64,000 bases of DNA from Dryococelus australis (lineage: Eukaryota > Arthropoda > Insecta > Phasmatodea > Phasmatidae), in NCBI GenBank assembly GCA_029891345.1, contig CM056995.1, positions 81,345,895 to 81,409,894 of the forward strand, given 5' to 3'. Of this stretch, positions 36,475-48,178 are shown one piece after another. Both the position numbers and the translations under genes were made by a program. The notes under the pieces were generated by a model, which was not told where the DNA came from, did no database searches, and saw nothing but the letters and a program-made list of their open reading frames with translations. Position 1 is the stretch's first letter. Every line of letters starts with the position of its first letter.

Positions 36475-37185
36475 AAGCTGTTAATACTGATGAAAAGGAG
36501 AGCGAGGGAAGCATGCACGTTGCTGCAAAAAGTAGAAGAAAAGCAAAAGAGAAGCCTGGCATTTTTGGAGAGTTAAAGGGATGGGCCAAGTCAAAGAAAA
36601 TTAACAGTGGAAAACATTGCATATTGGCATGCAACGGTGTTAACAGTGGTGTGGTTTTCCAAAATGCCGAACAATGTCTGGCAGAAGCAGACTAGTGCAA
36701 ACATGTGCCAGTCCAAACCCAAGGCACTCATTGCACGTACCTTGTTTCCAACTTAAGTGGGTTACCATGCCAGATGATGCTACTGCTGATCAGTGGGTTT
36801 ACTAGGGGATCTCTTTCTCCCACCCTTGCATTTTAGTGCTTCATATTTATCTCGCTTCACCTTCATTGGTTTTCAAAATCTCGATGTTAAGAGCAGGTCA
36901 AACTATTCCACTCCACTCCACTCTTTCCAACTCAAGTGAACATGGGAGGATCAATTTGTTGGTGTTTTGTTCGAAACAAGATATAAAAACACACCTCTCT
37001 TTCCTAATGAAATTTTTTTTTACCAAAACAAAAAAAAAAAATGTACAACTGTGACACTCAAAACTAAACAATAAGTAAAAATATTTTTTTAAAATTGTGT
37101 TTTATTACCATAATCCAAAAATGCTTTTTGCATGAGATAGATCCTCTCCATCTTGATTTTTTGTAATTAAATTCCAGAAAAATAA
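36475..37185. other. No feature recognised
   Basis: A 60-codon + frame at 36,513 (basic, Lys-rich) has no recognisable motif. The rest is AT-rich. Confidence 0.4.
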
Positions 37186-37189
37186 TGGG

Positions 37190-37630
37190 TCATTCACACC
37201 CAAGCTAAACTCCGAGGAAAAGCTCGAAAAGTGTTAGCACACCTGACCATTGAATTCTACGGGCAAACACAACAACCAGGAGAAAAAGTAGAGATATTTG
37301 CTAGCCGCAAAGCCCAAATGTATCGGCGCATCTTTCTGGACGGAGAAGACACAGCTGCATATGTCACGTCGCTTGCTCCTACCTCGACTATGCAACGTAC
37401 TGTTGGTACCCAGGCCTACGACCTTAGATGAGGTCATTTAGCAAGCCCGAGAAGCTGAGAAAAACTTCCAGGCATAAGCATTCCTTAACCAACCAAAAGC
37501 TTCCAAAATGGTCTACAAGGGAAAGCAAGAGGAATTCAAAGTAAGCCGTCACCACCGCTTACTCTGCAAGGACCACGGTTACCTCATTGCTAGTTCTGTC
37601 CGGGATATCATTACAACAAAGACTGCCCAC
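37190..37630 (+). pseudogene. Gag fragment with zinc knuckle, Gypsy-like family A
   Basis: It reads LAHLTIEFYGQTQ and KAQMYRRIFLDGED, matching the minus copy's gag. The zinc knuckle lies at 37,588-37,626 with Cys, Cys, His, Cys in the same C-x2-C-x3-H-x4-C spacing. The aromatic codon after the first Cys is TAG here (Trp in the minus copy), a simple G-to-A change creating a stop. Frameshifts occur around 37,430-37,500. The N-terminal leader present in the minus copy is missing. Confidence 0.75.
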
Positions 37631-37823
37631 TGAAGGCAGCTGCACTGGCCGAGTGCACGGAAAAAGGGGGCGCAAATAGCGCGCCACGACCTACCCAGGC
37701 AGGAGCTGGCAAACAAAAGAGGCCACAGGCGGGAAACGCCAAAGCCGATGAAAAGAAGGGAGCGAACTTGTCAGCCATCAACCACATGGGCAAGCAGTAA
37801 AACTTCTGGACGAAGAAGAACCA

Positions 37824-38447
37824 ATGCCCGAAGCTCCCTACATCGACATTGGAGTAAAAAATCACAATGTCTCGGCACTCATAAATTCCGCGGCCTCCAG
37901 AAATTTTATTTGCAGAGACCTTCTCCAAGATACCCAGCTTGCAGATTTGGAGCCGCAAGTGAAACCTGTGAAGATGGTTAAACCAGAGTATACCCTAGCT
38001 GTCGACGGTCGTATTACACTTCCTGTTACGATCCTGAACCTGACCACACCAACGAACTTTGCTGTCTCGCCGGACATTGAAGACAAAGTTATTCTTGGAC
38101 AACCCTGTCTGCGCCATCAACAATGTATCCTGGATTACGGCAAGAGGAAAATATATCTGGGCGACAAGCGACGGATCACTCTCCAATTAGAGTACCCTAA
38201 TCAACCGGAAGCCGTCACCATCCTCAATGACCAAGAGATTCAGCATAAGCTTCAGCACGAAGAACAGTTGAGACTTCTACAGCAAATCAACCGCAGGCAA
38301 ATCGAGCATCACCAACAACAGGACCTCAAGAGTCAGGAACTGATCCGAAACAATATGAACTGTGTGACAGTGTCGTGGTCCTGTCACCAACAAACAGACA
38401 TGAAGCAGAGAATCTGGGTGCCTCGGGTTCTACATGACGACACTTGA
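37824..38447 (+). pseudogene. Aspartic protease joined to integrase linker, Gypsy-like family A
   Basis: A continuous 207-codon frame. Residues 1-110 are a retropepsin: PYIDIGVKNHNVSALINSAA at the catalytic site, and VILGQPCLRHQQCILDYGK at the C-terminal site. The catalytic triplet reads Asn-Ser-Ala (37,884-37,892) instead of Asp-(Ser/Thr)-Gly, so the enzyme would be inactive. Residues about 125-180 are a Gln/His/Glu-rich linker. The last 20 (RIWVPRVLHDD) are the start of an integrase N-terminal region (compare WIPRDLRNDA in the minus copy), showing that protease and integrase are one reading unit. In standard Gypsy elements RT and RNase H lie between these two. Confidence 0.8.
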
Positions 38448-38450
38448 ATG

Positions 38451-39450
38451 CACTACCACAATCATCCAGATGTAGGGCACCCAGGGACATGGGAAACCCT
38501 TGCAGATATCAACACCCATTATATATAGGACGGCATAAGCTGCAATGTCAGGAAGCATGTTAGCAACTGCCCCAAATGCTGTGACCACAAGGCCTACTCT
38601 GCTAAACATGCCCCTAACAAGCTGCAAAAACCCACTGCGCATTGGAACCAAGTTGCAGCTGACTTAATGGGAACTTACCCACGAAGTAATAAGAGAAACC
38701 GATACCTGCGGGTGTTCACAGATCTGCTTTCATGATGAACCGAGGTCTTTCCACTCCCGAGTCAGGAAACACGCCACATTGTCTCCAAATTAAATCAGGA
38801 GGTCTTTCCACGTTGGGGCTACCCCCAGAGCATACTTCAGATAATGGCACCCAGTTTTCCAGCAGACAATGGCTGACCGCATGCCAGGGATGGGGAATCA
38901 AGACCTGGACGACGGCACCGTACCATCCCCAGGCCAATCCAACTGGAGGGCGAAATCAGGAACTGAAGAAGTGCCTACGTCTCAGTCTGGATCAAGACCA
39001 ATGCCATTGGGATCGCCAGTTACCCTGCATCTTATTTGCTCTTCGTAAATGGACCAATGAGGCGATAGACTCCAGCCCCAGCCAACTCTTGTTTGGGCAT
39101 ACCGTACGACGATCAGGCGACTGGCAGTGGGAACACCCACCCACAGAGATGCCATGGCCTGAAACCTTACATCAAGCCACCCAAGACAGCTTTGAACAAG
39201 CAAAACTATGCCAGGAGGAATACATTGCCCGGAAGTACCCTCTGCCCCAAACAGGAGTCTGAGCCTTTCAGATGGGAGAAACCGTCCTACTCAGAATTCA
39301 CCCTTTGAACAGCAGAATAAGCCAATTCAGTGCAAGGCTTGCAAGTAAGTGGGAAGGTCTCTATAAAATCATCGGACATCCAGATAATGTATACTAGATC
39401 AAGGATTGCTGCGGGAAGATAAGGAAAGTCACCAGAGGCCAGATGCGACC
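38451..39450 (+). pseudogene. Integrase pseudogene of Gypsy-like family A
   Basis: HYHNHPDVGHPGTW and CPKC (38,451-38,582) form the HHCC finger. FTDLLS (about 38,720) is the first catalytic Asp region. TSDNGTQFSS (about 38,836) has the second Asp. YHPQANPTGGRNQELKK (about 38,925) is where the catalytic Glu belongs, and Gly stands in its place. The frame 38,732-39,262 carries the core from the second Asp to the C-end. KVTRGQMRPYL near 39,425 is the C-terminal end shared with the window-start tail. Stops at 38,528 and around 38,735 plus frameshifts show it is dead. Confidence 0.8.
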
Positions 39451-39588
39451 TTACCTGGATTCCGCCCCGGCAATGGTCCAAGTACTCTAGGAACCGCTGC
39501 ACTCAGCCAAGTTGGACCACGATAGCAAGACCACCAAGCCAGTTACTAGTCCCGACAATCGACCAACGTCCTACTTTATTCTTGATTT

Positions 39589-40831
39589 TTGGATGAGGAT
39601 ATCAACCCGAACGTCTTCGAGGATAGCCGGCAGCAGTCAGCACCGAGTGCCTACTCGCCTCCCCTAAGGGTGGAATTCTCACAACCCAGAAGCCCAAGAA
39701 CGTCGGAACGGACTGTGTCCATCCCATCATCATTCTGCCGGAAGTTCACTAAGTGGCCAGGACGTTGGACTCTGAGCACAACAGAAATCTCCTGGAGAAA
39801 CCCTGTGGATAGAGACCAAAGACGGCAACAGCCATCTCCTACCGCCAGCACCAAGAGAGTTTCTGCAAGCAGCTTTGTCGGACCTGAGGCACCCCTCAAG
39901 CCATTACCACAACTAACTACCCCAATATCCAAGGCTCCCTCGAGCCGTCTCAGCAGTGAACCTGTCACGACGGACGTCGCCACAAAGACACACGCCAAGC
40001 ACCAGTCTTCCTCAGAGGAGGCTACACCTGGAGCTGTCACCTTGACAGAGGCTGTGTCCAAGGGCCTGGAGCAGCTCAACCCAGCAGCAGTCAGCATAGA
40101 TCATGTAGCATCCCTGGCTACACAGTCCTTACTCAACACAGAGGCTGCCAGTTTCACCTACGAGGCACTGCCTAATATCCAGGCTGGTGTCCCGACCCCA
40201 CACCAGGAGTGTATACAGGAACAACCCGAGACTAGCTCCTCTGGTTTTTTCATTAATCCTTTTTCTGTTGTTAACCCTGTGTGTGAAAACATGTACTGTG
40301 CTCTCCCCTTCCAACAGACGCTGATGGCGAGTATCCGGTCATTGAACGAGAGTGCGAGGGTGGACCTCCCCAGAGGCTGTTCCTGTTCCGGTCGCAGCAG
40401 ACGTAGCAGAGATTGTAGAGTCCAACGCTGCAGAACCTCACCACGGATATGATAGAGCTTCAGAGACATTGTCAGGCCAGTTAGCCCTGGCACGCATCGA
40501 CCCAGGTCACGAGAGCATTGCAGCCCACGCAACACCGACGAGAGTTGAGGTGGCTCAGCCGCAGCCCGCCTCTCAGCTGATCCAGACAACTGGTGTGGGA
40601 CGCTATCCGATTGTTTCAAGCCAGGGGTCGGCCGTGCCCAGTCCAGGGGCAACTAACCTGCCTAGCCTGTCATGGACACACTCATCTATCACAGACTATC
40701 TACAGAGAAACAGGCATGTCAAATTGCAGAGTACAACTGCCCTGAGCCTACAGAAGTCAAATTCTGCCTGGACAGTATCGTGTAACAATGTGGCAGCAGC
40801 CCCCCAGGTACCAGTGGCCACAACAACCTGA
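39589..40831 (+). pseudogene. Third ORF region downstream of integrase, Gypsy-like family A
   Basis: A 287-codon frame (39,589-40,452) and an overlapping 159-codon frame (40,352-40,831) lie directly downstream of integrase on the same strand. Composition is rich in Ser, Pro, Thr, Ala and Gln, without an obvious hydrophobic signal peptide, transmembrane segment or Cys pattern, so it does not look like an envelope protein. It has no RT or RNase H motif. A short Cys/Arg motif (CSCSGRSRRSRDCRVQRC) near 40,380-40,440 ends the first frame. The equivalent region occurs at 350-1100. Function unknown. Confidence 0.5.
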
Positions 40832-40840
40832 TGCCCCTCC

Positions 40841-41629
40841 TAGGAAGCAAGGGCATCCCAGTAAACAAAACCAGCTGCCACACTTATAAACGCCTACCCT
40901 GCATGGGCAAAAGCAGTTTGTCTATGCTGCCAGTGATGACGACGGTACCTGACACCTTAACTGAGAAGCAGACGACCAGTGATCATCCAGTGCATTGAAA
41001 CACACTAACGATGATTAGTGAAAGTGCATTGTTAATACAATGAAGAGAAAGCAAAGAGCAGACAGGACGGTGTGTTGCCCGAATCTTTCGAACTTTAAGG
41101 CTAACACACCTAGTGATGTTAAATTTGTGAGTAAACCTATCCAACGTAATGATAATTTGTAAAGCTGTTAATTTTTCTTTTTTTTAAGTGCTAAAAGGGT
41201 ATGAATCGTTGCAATGGGTAATAACATGTGCAAAGGAAAGTAGGAAATTTTGAACCCAGTTTTAATATGTATGTGTCAAACCAGAGATAAGTAAGCAGTC
41301 AGGGATTGTATAAAAGAAAAAGTTACCAAAAGAGGTCCGATGAGTTTGGTTATTGTAAATATTGTCTCAAAGGGTTATGTGTTTTTCTCCTCCTAATACT
41401 ATCTCACTACTTGATTTAGTGGTGATGCACTCACATTTCTTTTTTAATAGAACCCCGCCACTTAACTTTACAACCACCCCGTAATTGTGAAATAAGTTTG
41501 GAGGCGCTTATTTAATTTAACCCCGTAGATTGCATTGGAAGAAAGACATGTAAAAAGATGTTCGCTGTGCACACACAGGCACAGTAACACGTCTGTGTAG
41601 ACGGCCACAGTGGAGCATTAGGTTAATAC
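40841..41629. other. Tail of family A element and flank, no gene recognised
   Basis: The expected 3' LTR was not recognised. Turns AT-rich after 41,100. Ends at the 8-bp target GTTAATAC (41,622-41,629) of the hAT element. Confidence 0.4.
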
Positions 41630-42695
41630 TAGGAATGTCAAATTCGATTCCACGATTCCTCGATACCTGCGATTCTTGAAGGATCGTATAATCGAGAATC
41701 GGAAGTCAAAAATTCGAAGCATGAAAAACCGATTACTACAAATACATAACCATAGACTAAAGGCATGATGTCGGGTAAATAGTGATAAAACGAAATAACA
41801 CTGAAACACAAATTAAATCGTGAAATAACACGAAATAAGACAAATGTGCAATATCTTACGAAATGAGCTTTCTCCACAAGAAATGAACTATTAACCCATG
41901 TTATACACACAAAATTACATTGACACTGTAAAAATCTAGACACGCACGAGTCTTGGAAATATCGAGAAATTTTATCGAGATAAGCTACAGTAGATTGACA
42001 ACAAACCGCCTCCAAGAGCTAGTAACAAACGTGTGAAGTGAACACTCACAACTAGAAAGTGTGCAGTAATCTGCACTCGTATCATATCATATATACATAC
42101 ACTCGTAATTAGGCTACCACCCGGTGGTGAGCTCTCTCAACTCTCCTTCACCCAACCAACTCCCTCTCCACTCCCTTCTTGAATTTACCAACCCCTCTCA
42201 CATATACCAATTCCTCCCTCAACACATTCCACTTCCTCACAGACCTCACAAGCATGGACTGCCTACCCCGCTCCGTTTTCCTCCACACCCTCTGAAGCTT
42301 CTCACTGTTGTTTCCTCTTCCTCTAAACACCCCCTTACTTAGCTTGCAGTGTAGCCCTCCCCACTCTCCCTCTTCATTCACCACCCTGTACATCCTGACT
42401 AACCGTTCAACTTTCCTCCTGTCCTTCAATGAGCTCCACCCCATTTCTTTCATCATCACTGATGGCCTATAGTTCCCTTCTTCCTCACCATCTTGCCCCT
42501 GCCTTCCCACCTACCATTCACCCATTTTGCTGCCTTTCTCTGTACCTTTTCCAGTTCTCGCACCTCCACCTCCACATACATGTCTCATACTGCTGCAGCG
42601 TATTCTAACATTGGCTGTACCATTGTGCCATACGCCTTCTCCTTCACCTCACAGCTGACTCAATTCAGCACCCTTCCCAGCATACCCAGAGCCCT

Positions 42696-44041
42696 TCATC
42701 CCTTTGCAACCTCACTCTCTACCTGTTTTTTCCACCTGAGGTCTCTCTGCAGTACTATCCCTAGATACTTATATTCTGCTGCTTCTTCTATCTCTTGTCC
42801 CTCCCATCTGTACACGTCCCTGCTTACCATCTTCTTCCTTGTGAACCTCACTACCTTAATTTTTCTTACATTTATCGTCATTTTATTTTTTCTGGTCCAC
42901 AACCATATCTTATCAATGTTCGCCTGCAAATTTCTGCCCCCCCCCCCCCTCTCCCACCTCAGCATATACAACACAATTGTCTGCAAACAATCTGATTTTT
43001 CCCCTAATTCCCAAACCCATGTAATTTACCATTATGGTAAATAACAAAGGACCCAGCACGCTTCCCTGTGGTACCCCTGACGTAACCTCCTCTTCCTCCG
43101 ATACTGCCTCCCCCACTTTCACCCTCTGCCTTCGCCCTCTTAGAAAATCCCCTATCCACTCCACTACCCTCCTGTCTGATATCAGTGCCTCTGCTTTCCT
43201 CATCAATGTACCATGGGGCACCTTATCAAATGCCTTCTCAAAATCTATGAAGCAGGCATCCACCTGCTTCCCCTCATCAACCTGCACCAGATCTTCTAAT
43301 AACCCAGTGAGCTGAGTCTCACATGAAACCATGCTGGGACTCCTCCAACCAATTCCTATTGTTCATAACCCTCACCACATACTGCACTACCAGCCTCTCC
43401 ATTACTTTTCCTGTACTTGATGTGAGACTCACCGGTCTGTAGCTGCCAGGCCTTCCCCTATCCTCTCCCTGCTTGTGTATAGGTACCACCATAGCATCCT
43501 TCCAATCTTGTGGTAACTTACCCTCTCCTACGGACTTTTTAAACAGCACTTATGAATATTTTGCCAACTCCTTGCCACCAAACTTTAGTGCTGCGTTTCC
43601 TATCCCATCTGGTCCCCCTGCCTTACTACTCTCCAAACCCCTAATTACCTTTTCTATCTCCCACTCCCTCATCTTAAACTCACTAAACACCCCCCAAACC
43701 CTGTTTGTCCCCCTATTCCAACCCTCCTTTGCCTCAAACACTGACAAGTACTGTCCTTGTAGCATCTCCGATTTTTCTTGGTCGTTTGTCGCATGCCTAC
43801 CATCCCTTCCTGTTAGCAGAGGGATCCCTTCCGCTCCTCCCCTTAACCTCCTAACATACCTAAACAATTTCCCCCATTCCTTGCCTTTTCCTTTTTCCAC
43901 CATGTTCCCCAGAAATACTTTCTTTGCCTGTTTGATCTTCCTTTCAAGCTCCCTACTCATTTGTTTCATAATTTCTTTAGATCTTAACATCCCTTCATTT
44001 CTCCACTTGGCATGTAATTTTCTGCACTTCTTCATTTTCAA
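42696..44041 (-). pseudogene. LINE ORF2 reverse transcriptase part
   Basis: ESSKAGGPDGIGNAALK (about 43,600) precedes the fingers MVVPIHKQGEDRGRPGSYRPVSL and GKVMERLV. Motif A reads CFIDFEKAFDKVPHGTLM (about 43,240), motif B SGVPQGSVLGPLLF (about 43,080) and motif C LFADNCVVYAE (about 42,985), with Asn for the second catalytic Asp. KMTINVRKIKVVRFTRKK and AAEYKYLGIVLQRDLRW follow (thumb). Stops and frameshifts separate the pieces. The downstream piece at 42,510-42,148 is the C-terminal region. Confidence 0.9.
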
Positions 44042-44130
44042 AATCTCCTGTCCATAATATGGTGGATCTCCCCCCAGTCCGTAACCTTTTCATTGGCACA
44101 AATTTCTCCAACATAACCTCCATTAATCCT

Positions 44131-44979
44131 CTAAACTCCCTCCACAACCCCTCTACACCCTCCTCCATAGACCATTTTTTTAAACCTGTCTCTCAGGAAT
44201 ATTTCTGCCCCCTTCTTGTCTCCTCTCCCATACTGCCACACCAACCTTTCTGCCATTTGCACTTCCCTCATCCTGCCAATCCCAATATCCACAACCGGAA
44301 TATGATGGTCGCTTATACCATCCAATACTATTGCACCAACTACAGCATTCCTAGGTCTGACCAGCACCACATCCAGCACTGGCCCAACACCCTCCTCATT
44401 CCATCTCGTAGGTGTTTCTACTACCTGGACTAATCCTCTGTTGACTAACTGTGTTGCCATTCTCTGCATCATGCTACCCATTCCTTCTGCACCCTATACC
44501 CATTTCACCCCTGGCATATTCAAATCCCCTGCTACAACAACCCACTGCCTGTCCTTTAGTCTATCGAGCCTCTCCTTGATCATCTCAATTGCCTGCCATC
44601 CCTGTCCTGGTGGTCTATACGCTGCCAGCAAAGTGATTTTCCTATTACTACCACCATTAAATTTAAATTCCATTACCTCGACATCCTCACTAACCCATTC
44701 TACCGCTCCTTTTAGCCCTTTCCTTACACACATCATTATTCCTCCTCCTCTCCCATCCCTGTTTCTTCTGAAGATAGTGAACTTATCCTGCCTACACTCA
44801 ATGTCCAGTACTTCCTCAGTCAACCAAGTCTCCACAGCTACCACTATATCTGCCCCATATCCTTCAACCTTTCCCCAGAAGCCCTCCAGCTTGTTGTGCA
44901 CACTCCTACAGTTCACCACCATTATCTTTATACTAGTACTCTGCTTTACCATCCTACATTGTTTACCTCCTATCTCCAC
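44131..44979 (-). pseudogene. LINE ORF2 endonuclease (EEP) part
   Basis: The frame starting 44,979 reads IKIMVVNCRSVHNKLEGFWG, then VVAVETWLTEEV, RRNRDGRGGGIMMCVRKG, LLAAYRPPGQ and WVVVAGDLNMPGVKW. These are the apurinic-like endonuclease motifs (N, E-T-W, R-x-G-G-G, Y-R-P-P, G-D-L-N) in order. A stop at 44,494 interrupts it, but the same frame resumes at 44,481 with a distal EEP part containing LDVVLV and ISDHHIPVV (the S-D-H motif). It nicks target DNA to prime reverse transcription. Confidence 0.88.
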
Positions 44980-45036
44980 CCCTACGGCCTCATCAATGCT
45001 ATTCTCTCCATTTTCTCCCCTTCCGTTTCCTTGCTT

Positions 45037-46628
45037 CTAACTGATTGCTATTTTAACAACTGCTGCTCTGGCCCTCTCCATGCAGCCAGCTACTTCTCTA
45101 CCTAGCAGATCACCTAGAATCCTCTTTCCCTGTTGTGTCAGGTGAACCTGGTCCCTCCCTACACTTTCCCAGCCTAACCATTTCCTACTATCTATAAACA
45201 TAGCCCCCAAATCCCTACACATCCTCTCATATACCTCACTCGCTGCCACTGCCTTCCTATAGGATACTCCTTTCCTAACCAGCACGCCACTGACTATTGC
45301 CCTAGATCCAGGGAACTTCTCCCGCACTTTCCTCAGCAATCCCCTGAGGTCCCGCTCTACCTCCTGCCCCACCTCCCTATGAGCCAGGTCATTTCCCCCT
45401 ACATGAATGAGAACAACCTTTGCCACCCTGCTACCTTTCATACCACTAACCCTTTCCTCCAAATCCCTAGTATTTGCCCCCCCCCCCCAAACGCTGCTTT
45501 ATGTGTAATTTCCTTCCTGATATTCCTCAGCTCCACCCCCTTTACAATATAGCTGCCTAGAAAAACTACCTCTGGCTCCCTTCCTACAACCTGTTCCTGC
45601 TTTGTGGCTCTTCCAACCACCTGCCTACCCTTGTCTCCGGCCTCCTGCAGCACCCTTGTTTCCCTCCCTTTGGCCAGCCCTCCTCTCTCCCCTCTGGCCC
45701 TGAACTGTCCACTTTCTCCTGCTTGCTGGTCTTTGCTAATCACACACTTGCAAGCCTCAGCCTACCTTCTACTACTGCCTGTTCCCTGCTTTCTGATTCC
45801 CGTTCCTCTAATCCTGATTGCTTCCTGCCTACTACTATCACCTTATCCCTTGCTACTATTTCTTGCTCCTCTAACCATATTTGCTGTCTTATGTCTCCTA
45901 CTGCCTTATCCCTTTCTACTGCCTCCAACTCATCTATCCTCTTCCTTAATCTTACCACCTCTACCTCTGCCTCCCTCCTCCTCTGCCTTTCCTCCTGCAG
46001 TTCCTTCTGCAGCCCTACTTGCATTCTGCCTAACTCTTTCTCTCTACTCAGCTTTTCCTCCTGTGGACTGACTTTCATTTTCCTTAGCACCCCCTTTACA
46101 TCTTCCAACTCCTCCTCTAACTTATCCACCCTCATTTCTACTCTGCTCTTACCCATCTCATTCCTGACCTTTTCCTCCATCCTCTCAATCCTATGCATCA
46201 TTTCCCTCTCTTTCCTGCTCATCAAATCTACCATCTCCCCTTTCCACCTCTCCTCCTTAGCCACTTCCATTGGCACTGGCACACCCTACAAAGCTTCCCC
46301 TCAGCATATCCCAAATCCAGTTTCCACCTTCTCCACTTATTTGTGTTTCCTTCTCTACCCTTAATTTGTTCCGTACCAATGCCACTAAACCCTTTCCCTC
46401 AGCACATTCCTCACACTTCCACTCATGTTCCTGTAGTGATACCAGTTCCTCCTCCCTGATCCCTATACAGCCAACATGGTACCAGCCGCCACACTGGTCA
46501 GACTGCACACCACTACCTAACCTTCTCCACACCTTTCCACAGCCCCTACATTCGAGATGTTGCTTATTTACATTGACACGCGGACATGAGTGCATGAAAT
46601 AAATAAGTGATAATCTAAATTGAACCAT
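45037..46628 (-). pseudogene. LINE ORF1: PHD finger, coiled coil and SGNH esterase
   Basis: At 46,628-46,257 CRGCGKVWRRLG, then CGGWYHVGC and EWKCEEC, form a C4HC3 PHD finger. One zinc ligand is changed (QSDQC instead of Cys-x2-Cys). At 46,282-45,740 there is a long Glu/Arg/Lys heptad-like stretch (EERWKGEMVDLMSRKER... to ELEAVERDKAV), a coiled coil. From 45,560 down, VFLGSYIVKGVE stands for the SGNH block I (nucleophile replaced), VVLIHVGGNDL is block III with Asn, and RDQVHLTQQG is block V with Asp and His. ORF1 proteins bind RNA; the esterase role in CR1-like elements is not settled. Confidence 0.82.
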
Positions 46629-46659
46629 AAATGGACTGTTTTCATAAAATATCTAGTCT

Positions 46660-47333
<674 letters not shown>

Positions 47334-47777
47334 TGTGTGTGTGTGTTTTGTTTGTGCATGCGCGTGTATACATTTATATTTCAATATTACCTCATACTAT
47401 GCTTTTTTTGAACTTCTTGGAATTTCATATGAAATTGATTAAGTTTTATATTATTTATGTTAGTAATAGGCCTACTGCTAGTGTAGGCCTTGTTTAAATA
47501 ATTAAATTTCACACTCTCCTATACATGATTTAGTTCTGTAAAGTAATTGTCCGTAACAAAAGAAATCACGATTTTTGGAATCGAGAATCAAGAGTGGTAT
47601 CGACATCGAGAATCAAGGAAAAGTGGAATTGTTACATCCCTAGTTAATACAGTAAAACCCCTCCATTACGACCCCATTTATTATGACCACCTCTCTATTA
47701 CGACCCAATCCCGAGGAACCGTGAAAAGTTTGGTTCGAAAAAGTCAAAAATTTGAGGCACGTCTAAAAATAGATACA

Positions 47778-47840
47778 GTAATCCCTCGCCAACCGCGGTA
47801 TCTTGAACCGCGGTTTCAGTTATTCACGGATTTGTTTTGT
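47778..47840. repeat. Possible terminus of a second pogo-like element
   Basis: The text cagtaatccctcgccaaccg followed by cggtatcttgaaccgcgg has the form of another known pogo/Tigger-type terminus (CAGTAATCCCTCG). No matching right end was found. Confidence 0.35.
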
Positions 47841-47943
47841 AGATGTTTTCTCCAACGGCGGTACTAGTTTCTATTATCCATGGTTCTCAGTGTATGGAAA
47901 TCTAGTCCTTACTGATGTTAGTGGTTGCCCATCTCTCAAGCTA

Positions 47944-48178
47944 TAGGCTGTTCATGGTAAGTGAGCACTTTTGCCGGCCTCGTTTCGTTTTCCTTTCAGC
48001 CATTTTTTATCCTTTAAACATCTTTTTACATAAATATTGCCATGTAAGTAATAAACACAGTGTGTATATTCCACCGCACTTGGAAGTTAACGTCTAAGGC
48101 TAAAGTAAAGTATACTTATTGACTATTATTCCAAATGAGATGGCTTTCAAAAGTGCTCACTTTACTATAAATGGCCTT
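47944..48178. mobile_element. TA-flanked MITE, copy 2 (235 bp)
   Basis: Ends taggctgttcatggtaagtg and (reverse-complemented) aaaggccatttatagtaaag followed by gagcactttt. TA at 47,942-47,943 and 48,179-48,180. Same family as 26,552-26,789, in opposite orientation (interior ataaacacagtgtgtat against its complement there). Confidence 0.75.

Larger units (their letters stand above)
37190..40840 (+). mobile_element. Gypsy-like family A, plus-strand copy with gag, protease, integrase and a third ORF but no RT
   Basis: Order on the + strand is gag (37,190-37,630), protease (37,824-38,170), integrase (38,400-39,450) and a Ser/Pro/Thr/Gln-rich third region (39,589-40,831). The protease C-end (KIYLGD, about 38,166) and the first integrase His (38,451) are about 285 bp apart, filled by a Gln/His-rich linker. 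RT and RNase H are absent, as in the minus copy at 4490-8010. The copy is 5'-truncated: gag starts abruptly near 37,190 after unrelated AT-rich DNA, and no LTR is seen upstream. Stops and frameshifts are present throughout. Confidence 0.78.
42117..46628 (-). mobile_element. CR1-like LINE, minus strand, near full length but decayed
   Basis: Order on the minus strand: PHD finger (46,628), coiled coil (46,282), SGNH esterase (45,600-45,100), endonuclease (44,979), RT (43,950-42,920) and C-terminal part (to 42,148). ORF1 with PHD and esterase, followed by endonuclease-RT, is the CR1-clade layout. Frames change several times and poly-G tracts on the minus strand (42,939-42,951; 45,478-45,488) coincide with breaks. 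The 3' tail near 42,117 has no clear A-run. It lies wholly inside the hAT element. Confidence 0.85.

Noticed and set aside
35639..36518. Long minus-strand frames of 203-240 codons rich in Tyr, Ile, Ser, Leu
   Set aside because: They are the translation of the compound GATA/GA/AT microsatellite; no stop occurs because the repeat has none in those frames.
36513..36695. Lys-rich 60-codon + frame before the Gypsy A plus copy
   Set aside because: No domain and no match to the gag leader in the minus copy.
42124..46602. Many long + strand frames across 42.1-46.6 kb (up to 213 codons), Ser/Pro/Leu-rich
   Set aside because: They are antisense shadows of the CR1-like LINE, whose minus frames carry RT, endonuclease, esterase and PHD motifs.
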